Shown here: piece after piece, positions 1 to 4,977 of the stretch
How the letters are laid out: the number at the start of each line of letters is the position of its first letter
Numbering within the stretch: position 1 is the first letter of the stretch
Source: Rhizorhabdus sp.
Lineage (GTDB): Bacteria > Pseudomonadota > Alphaproteobacteria > Sphingomonadales > Sphingomonadaceae
DNA length: 8,467 nucleotides
Direction: 5' to 3'
NCBI GenBank assembly: GCA_004297635.1
Contig: SCUQ01000278.1
Span: 1-8,467, forward strand
The notes under the pieces: generated by a model
What the model was told of the DNA's origin: nothing
Database searches by the model: none
What the model saw: the letters and a program-made list of their open reading frames with translations, nothing else
Made by a program: the position numbers and the translations under genes

Positions 1-291
1 TGGTCGGACGAGGGCGAGCTGCTGCCCGTCGCGAAGGCCTATTCGGGCTTCACCGATGAGGAGCTGAAGTGGCTGGACAGCTTCGTGCGCAACAACACGC
101 TCAACCGGTTCGGCCCGGTGCGGGAGGTCGAGAAGACGCTGGTCATCGAGCTGGCGTTCGACAGCGTCCATGAGAGCAAGCGCCACAAATCGGGGGTCGC
201 GATGCGCTTCCCCCGCATCGCACGGATCCGGCGCGACAAGCCGCCCGAGGAGGCGGATACGATCGCGAACCTGCGAAAGCTGATCAGCTAA
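1..291 (+). CDS. ATP-dependent DNA ligase, C-terminal part (5' end outside window)
   Basis: An open frame runs from the first base to a TAA at 289-291 and gives the last 96 residues of a larger protein. The tail reads HKSGVAMRFPRIARIRRDKP, which matches the end of the OB-fold and motif VI of ATP-dependent DNA ligases, where the basic residues help lysine adenylylation. The acidic and aliphatic residues that follow (PEEADTIANLRKL) are typical of the roughly 530-residue ligases that sit beside an Lhr-like helicase and an mRNA 3'-end-like (cisplatin resistance) exonuclease. Those neighbours would lie upstream of the window and are inferred, not seen. The enzyme seals nicks in duplex DNA using ATP in the cytoplasm. 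It is not a fragment of LigD, whose own complete gene lies downstream. The catalytic lysine is outside the window. The next gene converges on it with a gap of only 6 bp. Confidence 0.88.
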   Translation, partial: WSDEGELLPVAKAYSGFTDEELKWLDSFVRNNTLNRFGPVREVEKTLVIELAFDSVHESKRHKSGVAMRFPRIARIRRDKPPEEADTIANLRKLIS

Positions 292-297
292 AGGATA

Positions 298-600
298 TCA
301 GTCCGCCGAAGCAGTCGCCGACGCGCTGGAGCGGGAAGCGGCCGAGCGATTGCCCGGTCGGGGCCGGTCGACCTTCACCGTCTGGCCGCCGCGCCGCACG
401 CTCCGCGCATATTCGGGGCTGGTCGCGGTCCCGCTGGACGAGTGCGGGGCCATCACCGACAGTCCGGCTTCGGCGAGGGTGATCGTGTGATAGCCGGCCG
501 CGTTCACGGGCTTCTCCTCGCACAGACCGGCCGACGACATCGCGATGGCGGCAAGGAAGGACAGCTTCAGGGGCAGGCGGCGCGAAGACTGGAGGATCAT
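298..600 (-). CDS. Putative exported small protein, function unknown
   Basis: I do not recognise this protein. It is 100 residues from the ATG at 600. The first ~25 residues look like a Sec signal peptide: a basic n-region (SSRRLPLK), a hydrophobic core (LSFLAAIAMSSAGL) and a possible cleavage after SSA. A Cys follows at residue 26, but a Leu precedes it, so a lipoprotein signal is unlikely. The mature part has no clear domain; the end is rich in Arg, Ser and Ala (residues ~65-100) and looks disordered. Codon third positions are almost all G or C in this frame and not in the overlapping frames, which supports real coding. I chose ATG 600 because GGAG lies 6 nt upstream. An in-frame GTG at 615 would add five residues. 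An in-frame ATG at 621 is followed at once by TGA, described separately. It is monocistronic and converges on the ligase gene. Confidence 0.55.
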   Translation of the reverse strand: MILQSSRRLPLKLSFLAAIAMSSAGLCEEKPVNAAGYHTITLAEAGLSVMAPHSSSGTATSPEYARSVRRGGQTVKVDRPRPGNRSAASRSSASATASAD

Positions 601-632
601 ACGCAACTCCGACACTCACATACTCGTCCTCC
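598..632 (-). promoter_or_regulatory. Start region with a start-stop codon pair (AUG UGA)
   Basis: Read on the minus strand, a strong Shine-Dalgarno GGAGG (632-628) is followed after 6 nt by ATG (621-619) and immediately by an in-frame TGA (618-616). Then come an in-frame GTG (615) and ATG (600), the latter with its own GGAG at 610-607. The best ribosome binding site therefore points to a start codon whose second codon is a stop. Either codon 2 became a nonsense codon and translation now begins further in, or the pair is a minimal upstream ORF with reinitiation at GTG 615 or ATG 600. The sequence alone does not decide. Confidence 0.5.
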
Positions 633-635
633 TAT

Positions 636-652
636 CTACGCACGAAGCGTAG
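636..652. other. Short perfect inverted repeat upstream of the exported-protein gene
   Basis: CTACGC (636-641) and GCGTAG (647-652) form a 6-bp perfect stem around the 5-nt loop ACGAA. It lies just upstream of the Shine-Dalgarno of the minus-strand small gene, so it could be an operator or a 5'-leader hairpin. There is no following run of T on either strand long enough for an intrinsic terminator. A 6-bp stem can arise by chance, so the role is uncertain. Confidence 0.3.
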
Positions 653-677
653 TTTGGGTTCATCCTCCGGATATTTC

Positions 678-695
678 CTAGACCTTCACCGTCGC
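678..695. repeat. 18-bp direct repeat, left copy
   Basis: Identical to 2679-2696 and 2001 bp from it. It starts with CTAG and encodes, on the minus strand, the last residues of an aminotransferase. With its partner it brackets the RTX gene. It is the best conserved part of the relic at 678-743. Confidence 0.85.
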
Positions 696-743
696 ACGCG
701 CCCTTCGTCGGGCTCAGCCGTTCGATCGTGAAGATGCCGTGCC
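678..743 (-). pseudogene. Decayed 3' end of a second class-V aminotransferase gene
   Basis: This stretch aligns to the 3' end of the intact aminotransferase gene at 2679-3953, in the same orientation. Positions 678-695 match 2679-2696 exactly (18 bp, including the stop codon in CTAG). Positions 694-743 match 2769-2818 with 8 mismatches in 50. A 74-bp segment present in the intact gene is missing between the two blocks, which breaks the frame. The minus-strand translation of the second block is HGIFTIERLSPTKGAC against HGIFTVERLGPAKGAC in the intact protein (13 of 16 identical). Five of the eight differences fall at third codon positions, so the copy diverged under coding constraint before it decayed. 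Similarity stops at 743. It is a relic, not a gene. Confidence 0.8.
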
Positions 744-790
744 ATACGGTAACTCATCGACATATATAGACATTTTCCAGCAAAGTTCAC

Positions 791-807
791 CACCCATGCC
801 TTGGGTG
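791..807. other. Short inverted repeat in the RTX upstream region
   Basis: CACCCA (791-796) and TGGGTG (802-807) form a 6-bp perfect stem with the 5-nt loop TGCCT. It lies 43 bp before the RTX start codon, within the probable promoter or leader. It could be an operator or a leader hairpin; no T-run follows. I saw no convincing -35/-10 pair for the RTX gene between 744 and 849, although the stretch around 752-777 is clearly AT-richer than its surroundings. Confidence 0.3.
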
Positions 808-838
808 CGGCGGGGGTATCGCGAACGACAAAGCGAGC

Positions 839-852
839 GAGGAACTCCCATG
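839..852 (+). promoter_or_regulatory. Ribosome binding site deciding the RTX start
   Basis: GAGGAA at 839-844 sits 5 nt before ATG 850. The open frame extends upstream to a GTG at 739, but those 37 residues run through the aminotransferase relic, have no RTX character, and have no ribosome binding site of their own. ATG 850 gives the usual RTX beginning (MAILDGTAGNDILTG). Confidence 0.75.
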
Positions 853-2682
853 GCTATTCTCGACGGCACCGCAGGCAACGACATCCTGACTGGCGACGAT
901 GCGGACTCCTCGGGCGCCGGGGGCAACGACACCATCCACGGCGGTGCCGGCAATGATATCATCGACGGACGCGGCGGCATCAACCAAATCTTCGGAGACG
1001 AGGGCGACGATCGCATCCGGATCACCATCGCGACGCTACCGGCGAGCGACGTCAACTCGACCGTCGATGGCGGGGGCGGCACCGACACACTCGATCTGAG
1101 CGGCAGCCCGCTCGTCACCGACATCGCCCAATCCTCGGCCGGTGCAGGTATTTTTACCGTCCGCGTGGGATTGCCCAACGGTGTGCTCTTCAGCGAAATA
1201 CTGGTGTGCGAAGGCAGCGGCATCGAGCATTTCGTGCTCGGCCCGATCTATGCTTCGCTGCTCCTGCCGAACTGGACAACGCCGCTGGTCGTCGAGTCCC
1301 CCACCGGCGGCAGCAGGATCTCGACCGGCATCGGCGACGACTCGATCACCGGCGGCGCGAATGGCGACGTGATTACGCTGAACGGCGGCAATGACGTGGT
1401 CGTCGGCGGCAATGGCCCCAACGCATTCAACATCGCGAGAATCTCGGGCCATGCCGATCAGATTCGCATAACCGGCGGTACGGGCCGGGAGGACTATCTG
1501 ATCTTCGAAGATGCCGCGCTGGCCGGCAACAGGCTGTCGGTGGATCTGGCCAGCGGGGTCGCGACGCTCGGCTCGACGAGCATCGGCTTCAGCGGAATAG
1601 AGAATGTCCGTTCCGGTGGCGTGCCGATGGCCGTGATCGTCTATGGCGACGACGGCCAGAACCTGATCGGCGCCGAGAACAGCAGCACCGGAATCGAGGC
1701 GCATGGCCGTGGTGGCGTCGACGTCCTCGCCGGATCGTCGGGCGGCGACACGCTTTCGGGCGATGACGGCGATGACTATCTCTATGGCTATGCCGGTGAC
1801 GACCAGCTGCGGGGCGGCGCCGGCGACGACAGGATTTTCGGCGGTGGCGGCAACAATCGTATCGATGGCGGCGATGGCCATGACTGGCTGCAAGGCAATG
1901 CCGAGCGCTCCGGCGAGCCCGGCGTCGATACCATTTCGGGCGGCGCCGGCAACGACCATATTTGGGGTAATGCGCAGGGGACCGGGCAATTCGATTCGGC
2001 GGACGGGGGCGACAGCATCGATGCCGGCGACGGCGCGGACTATGCGAACGGCAATGCGGGCGCCGACACCATTCTCGGCGGGGCCGGCGCCGACCGGCTG
2101 CTTGGGGGTGCCGGTGATGACAGCATCAGCGGCGGTGCCGATCCCGACCAGATCAACGGTAACAAGGGCAACGACGTCATCAACGGGGGCGACGGCAATG
2201 ACGTGCTTCGCGGCGGTCAGGACGATGACGATCTGACCGGCGGCAATGGCAATGACATCCTGTTCGGCGATCTCGGCAACGATACGCTGCATGCCGGTGC
2301 GGGCGTCGACATATTGACCGGCGGCGATGGCGGCGACCTGTTCGACCTTTCGGCCGCAGGCGCAGCGAGCATCGATCCGTCAGGCTATTTCACCGCGATC
2401 CTCGATTATGCCCGCGGCACCGATCATCTGAAGCTGGGCTTTACGCCCACGGCGTCGGATGTCCTCCGCGGATCAGTCGGCTTCGCCAACGAGGCCGACG
2501 CCTTTGCCGCCGCGCAGGATATTCTCTCGGCACATGCCGGTACGGTCGATGTCGCGGTGCTGCAGGTCGGTGCGGACGCCTTCCTGTTCTATAATGCCGC
2601 CGGAACGGGCGGCACCGTGACGGCGGCCGTCGTGCTGAGCAACGTCGGTGCCGCAAGCATAGACGCCAGCGATTTTATCTAG
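850..2682 (+). CDS. RTX (hemolysin-type Ca2+-binding) protein, probable type I secretion substrate
   Basis: This 610-residue protein is built from glycine/aspartate nonapeptides of the form GGxGxDxUx, which bind calcium and fold as parallel beta-rolls after export. Repeats occur at residues ~6-57, as a short group near 162-186, and as a long block at ~283-495. The spacers at ~85-160 and ~190-280 are non-repetitive and beta-rich. There is no N-terminal signal peptide. Residues ~496-610 form a C-terminal domain of the kind that ends type I secreted RTX proteins: an ILDYARGTDHLKL segment, VAVLQVGADAFLFYNA, and a final DFI. Export would need an ABC transporter, membrane-fusion protein and TolC-like channel, none of which is in the window. 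No enzymatic domain (lipase, protease, nuclease) is visible, so an adhesin, S-layer-like or matrix role is possible but unproven. Only one Cys (residue 120) is present, as is usual for RTX proteins. Its stop overlaps that of the convergent aminotransferase gene by 4 bp. Confidence 0.9.
   Translation: MAILDGTAGNDILTGDDADSSGAGGNDTIHGGAGNDIIDGRGGINQIFGDEGDDRIRITIATLPASDVNSTVDGGGGTDTLDLSGSPLVTDIAQSSAGAGIFTVRVGLPNGVLFSEILVCEGSGIEHFVLGPIYASLLLPNWTTPLVVESPTGGSRISTGIGDDSITGGANGDVITLNGGNDVVVGGNGPNAFNIARISGHADQIRITGGTGREDYLIFEDAALAGNRLSVDLASGVATLGSTSIGFSGIENVRSGGVPMAVIVYGDDGQNLIGAENSSTGIEAHGRGGVDVLAGSSGGDTLSGDDGDDYLYGYAGDDQLRGGAGDDRIFGGGGNNRIDGGDGHDWLQGNAERSGEPGVDTISGGAGNDHIWGNAQGTGQFDSADGGDSIDAGDGADYANGNAGADTILGGAGADRLLGGAGDDSISGGADPDQINGNKGNDVINGGDGNDVLRGGQDDDDLTGGNGNDILFGDLGNDTLHAGAGVDILTGGDGGDLFDLSAAGAASIDPSGYFTAILDYARGTDHLKLGFTPTASDVLRGSVGFANEADAFAAAQDILSAHAGTVDVAVLQVGADAFLFYNAAGTGGTVTAAVVLSNVGAASIDASDFI
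1696..2334 (+). repeat. Main block of RTX nonapeptide repeats
   Basis: Residues ~283-495 of the RTX protein are nearly continuous degenerate 9-residue (27-bp) units, seen in the DNA as recurring GGCGGCGATGGCAATGAC-like stretches. Two inserts break the register, both after a GNA: ERSGEPGVD at ~352-360 and QGTGQFDSADGG at ~376-387. The array is coding and degenerate, with no identical long units. Confidence 0.85.
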
Positions 2683-2696
2683 ACCTTCACCGTCGC
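2679..2696. repeat. 18-bp direct repeat, right copy
   Basis: Identical to 678-695. Here it is the 3' end of the intact aminotransferase gene and overlaps the RTX stop codon. Both genes use the palindrome CTAG at 2679-2682 for their TAG stops. Confidence 0.85.
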
Positions 2697-3953
2697 CAGT
2701 TCGCGCAATGCCACCACCAGCCTGTCGATCTGCGCCCCGTCGTTGATGAAACTGGGCGACACGCGGACGCAGGCGCCTTTCGCCGGCCCCAGCCGCTCGA
2801 CGGTGAAGATGCCGTGCCGTTCGAACAGCGCCTTGCGCAACGCCAGATTGTCGGCGGGGCTCGTCCTGCCCTTGATCCGGAACGAGGTGATGCCGCCATG
2901 CATCGCCGAATCGTTCGGGGTCAGTATCTCGAAGCGCGGGTCGGCGCGCAGCACCTCCGCCCAGCGGTCGCGCAGATAGCGCAGCCGCGCCGCCTTGTTG
3001 GCAAGGCCGATCGACTGGTGGACGGTGATCGCATCGGGCACGGTCAGCAGCGCGGCATAGTTGACGGTGCCGGTATGGACCCGGGCCTCGATCTTCGCGC
3101 TCGGTCCTTCGAGCAGGCAGGGGTCGATGTTGGGGATACGGTCCTTGCGAACATAGACCAGCCCGACGCCGAGCGGGCTGGCGATCCATTTGTGCAGGTT
3201 GATCCCGGCAAAGTCGACGTCCAGGTCGCGCAGCGAGAATTCGAGTTGGCCCAGCGCATGGCCGACGTCGAGCAGCACGTCGACGTTGCGCTGACGGGCG
3301 AGCGCGATGATCTCCTTGACCGGCGGGACGAGGCCGGTGCGGTGGCTGAGATGGGTGAGCAGCATCATCCGGACCTGGGGATGGTCGCGCAGCGCGCGTT
3401 CATAGACATCGATGATGGTCTGGCGCGTGGCGGGTTCGGGCAGTTCGATCCTGACGACGCTCACGCCGCGCAACTTCGCCAGGGCCTCCATCCCCGTCTG
3501 CATCGAATCATAATCGAGATCGGCATAGAGCACCGCGTCGCCGGGCTTCAGCCGGTTATAGCCGCCGATCAGTGTCGCCATGGATTCGCTTCCGCCGCGG
3601 GTGAAGGCGATCTCGTCGGCATCCACTCCGAGCATCGCTGCCACGTTTGTGCTGACGTCGGCCAGATCGGCGTATAGCTGGCCCCGCGTATAGAGCGTCG
3701 TCTCCCGGTTGATGCGCGCGATGCGGCGTTCATAGACACGACGGACATTGGTCGTCATCGCGCCGAACTGCCCCGATTCGAGCTGGATCATTCCCTCGGG
3801 CGGCGCGTCATACAGTGCCGCCACCCGTGACCACCATGCCTCGTCCTTCGCCAGTTCGGCAGGGGGCGGCATCTCGTCGCCCTGTGCGGCGGCGCTGGCC
3901 AGGGCGGGCAGCGCTGCGGCGCCGGTGAGGAGGGTGCGTCGTGAAAGCTCCAT
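2679..3953 (-). CDS. Tat-exported aminotransferase class V-fold PLP-dependent enzyme
   Basis: The 424-residue protein has the fold type I architecture of the class-V group (isopenicillin-N epimerase, selenocysteine lyase and cysteine desulfurase relatives). The N-terminus MELSRRTLLTGAAALPALAS is a twin-arginine signal (SRRTLL plus a hydrophobic, Ala-rich stretch), with likely cleavage after the ASAAA region near residue 23, so the mature enzyme is probably periplasmic and exported folded with its cofactor. Visible active-site landmarks are TRGGSES (118-124, phosphate/ring contacts), LLDVGHALGQ (227-236, Asp229 facing the pyridine nitrogen) and NLHKWIASPLG (252-262, Lys255 as the Schiff-base lysine). 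The C-terminal VRVSPSFINDGAQIDRL segment should carry the substrate carboxylate arginine. The substrate cannot be named from sequence. The start follows from the Tat motif; no strong Shine-Dalgarno precedes it. A decayed relative lies beyond the RTX gene. The gene is divergent from ku. Confidence 0.85.
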   Translation of the reverse strand: MELSRRTLLTGAAALPALASAAAQGDEMPPPAELAKDEAWWSRVAALYDAPPEGMIQLESGQFGAMTTNVRRVYERRIARINRETTLYTRGQLYADLADVSTNVAAMLGVDADEIAFTRGGSESMATLIGGYNRLKPGDAVLYADLDYDSMQTGMEALAKLRGVSVVRIELPEPATRQTIIDVYERALRDHPQVRMMLLTHLSHRTGLVPPVKEIIALARQRNVDVLLDVGHALGQLEFSLRDLDVDFAGINLHKWIASPLGVGLVYVRKDRIPNIDPCLLEGPSAKIEARVHTGTVNYAALLTVPDAITVHQSIGLANKAARLRYLRDRWAEVLRADPRFEILTPNDSAMHGGITSFRIKGRTSPADNLALRKALFERHGIFTVERLGPAKGACVRVSPSFINDGAQIDRLVVALRELATVKV

Positions 3954-4022
3954 CGGCGCACTATGACCGCGACCGCGGACGGCGCATAGCGGCTTGCTTT
4001 TCCGTCAGCATGAGCCTGCATG

Positions 4023-4047
4023 GGAACGAAGCGCATCGCCTGCGGTT
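4023..4047 (+). promoter_or_regulatory. Candidate EcfG (general stress sigma factor) promoter for ku-ligD
   Basis: GGAAC at 4023-4027 is followed after exactly 16 nt by GGTT at 4044-4047. The alphaproteobacterial EcfG consensus is GGAAC-N16/17-CGTT, so the -35 is perfect and the -10 has one mismatch. Transcription would start about 25-30 nt before the ku ATG, leaving room for the ribosome binding site. General-stress control of NHEJ genes is known from Sinorhizobium meliloti. No start site has been mapped here. Confidence 0.5.
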
Positions 4048-4067
4048 GAATCGCTAGTTCATTCCGC

Positions 4068-4080
4068 AGGAGGAATCATC
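4068..4080 (+). promoter_or_regulatory. Strong ribosome binding site of ku
   Basis: AGGAGGAA (4068-4075) lies 5 nt before ATG 4081. It rules out the 29-residue upstream extension of the frame (from 3994), which has no Ku similarity and would run through the promoter. A short ATTCC/GGAAT stem (4061-4065 with 4072-4076) could partly cover it. Confidence 0.75.
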
Positions 4081-4974
4081 ATGGCCGCGCGCGCCTACTG
4101 GCAGGGGCAGATCCGCCTCGCGCTCGTTTCGATCCCGGTCGAGATATATAATGCGACCAGCAGCACTGCACAGATCGCCTTCCATCAGATCCACGAGCCG
4201 TCGGGCAAGCGGATCAAATATGAGAAGGTGGTGCCGGGTGTCGGCGCGGTCGAACCCGACGACATCGTCAAAGGCTATGAGGTCTCGAAGGGCAATTATG
4301 TGCTGCTCGAACAGGATGAGATCGATGCCGTAAAGCTGGAGAGCAAGCGCACGCTGGACCTGATCCAGTTCGTCGATGCCGACGAGATCGACGTGCTCTA
4401 TTTCGAGAAGCCCTATTATGTGGTCCCCGCCGACGATCTGGCCGAGGAGGCGTTCATCGTGCTGCGCGAGGCGCTGCGTCGCACGCGCAAGGTGGGGCTG
4501 GGGCAGCTGGCGATGCGGGGCCGCGAATATATCGTCAGCCTCAAGCCGTGCGGGCGCGGCATCGTCCTCGAAACGCTGCGCTATGCCGACGAGGTGCGGA
4601 AAGCGCAGGGCTATTTCCGGGATATCCCGGACAGCAAGCCCGACGACGATCTGCTCGAGCTTGCCGAAACGCTGATCGAGAAGAAGACCGCGAAGTTCGA
4701 CCCGGCCGGTTTCCACGACCGCTATGTCGATGCACTCCGGAGCCTGATCGAGAAAAAGAAGAAGACCAAGGGCAAGAAGATCATCGAAGAGGTGGATGAG
4801 GCCCCTGCGCGCAAGGGCAATGTCATCGACCTGATGGCTGCGCTCAAGAAATCGGTCGAAGGGGGCAGCGGCGGATCGAAGCCCGCCGCGAAGAAGGCGG
4901 CGGCCAAGGCGCCTGCGCGCAAGGCTGCGGCCAAGCCTCCGGCGGCGAAGCCTCCAGCGCGCAAGCGGGCCTGA
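4081..4974 (+). CDS. ku: Ku protein, non-homologous end-joining DNA end-binding protein
   Basis: Bacterial Ku forms a homodimeric ring that threads onto double-strand DNA ends and recruits LigD. The 297-residue protein begins with the hallmark ARAYWQGQIRLALVSIPVEIYNA and continues through the Ku core beta-barrel and bridge (~10-200), including QIHEPSGKRIKYEKVVPG, EVSKGNYVLLEQDEID and a YFEKPYYVVP motif. A basic helix with EKKKKTKGKK follows (214-223). NVIDLMAALKKSVE (247-260) corresponds to the conserved C-terminal element of bacterial Ku implicated in the LigD interaction. Residues ~261-297 are a low-complexity Lys/Ala/Pro tail, probably disordered and DNA-binding. The length is normal for the family. 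The stop is 3 nt before the ligD ATG, so the two genes are almost certainly co-transcribed. The start is fixed by the family N-terminus and a strong ribosome binding site. Confidence 0.97.
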   Translation: MAARAYWQGQIRLALVSIPVEIYNATSSTAQIAFHQIHEPSGKRIKYEKVVPGVGAVEPDDIVKGYEVSKGNYVLLEQDEIDAVKLESKRTLDLIQFVDADEIDVLYFEKPYYVVPADDLAEEAFIVLREALRRTRKVGLGQLAMRGREYIVSLKPCGRGIVLETLRYADEVRKAQGYFRDIPDSKPDDDLLELAETLIEKKTAKFDPAGFHDRYVDALRSLIEKKKKTKGKKIIEEVDEAPARKGNVIDLMAALKKSVEGGSGGSKPAAKKAAAKAPARKAAAKPPAAKPPARKRA

Positions 4975-4977
4975 TCC

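Noticed and set aside
520..600. Lipoprotein signal in the small exported protein
   Set aside because: The Cys at residue 26 is preceded by Leu, not Gly, Ala or Ser, so it does not fit a lipobox.
284..619. 111-codon minus-strand frame overlapping the small exported gene
   Set aside because: GTG 619 is well spaced from GGAGG, but third positions are poor in G/C and no signal peptide or domain appears, unlike the frame ending at 298.
637..662. EcfG-like motif on the minus strand (TGAAC, 17 nt, CGTA) before the small gene
   Set aside because: It has mismatches in both elements and would place the start site on top of the GGAGG sequence.
442..681. 79-codon plus-strand frame opposite the small gene, ending PDIS just before the relic
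   Set aside because: No ribosome binding site and an antisense shadow composition. The end weakly resembles the RTX terminal DFI-stop in DNA, but about 9 of 12 bases is too little to claim an RTX relic.
739..849. 37-residue N-terminal extension of the RTX frame from GTG 739
   Set aside because: It begins inside the aminotransferase relic, lacks a ribosome binding site and has no RTX character; ATG 850 has GAGGAA at proper spacing.
1036..2292. 418-codon minus-strand frame opposite the RTX gene
   Set aside because: Its Val/Ala/Ile-rich repetitive translation is the mirror of the Gly/Asp repeats on the plus strand.
1696..2334. Regularly spaced repeats as a possible CRISPR array
   Set aside because: The units are 27-bp degenerate coding repeats for Ca2+-binding nonapeptides, with no constant repeat or spacer structure.
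2814..3677. 287-codon plus-strand frame opposite the aminotransferase
   Set aside because: The minus-strand protein has all PLP-fold motifs; this frame shows none.
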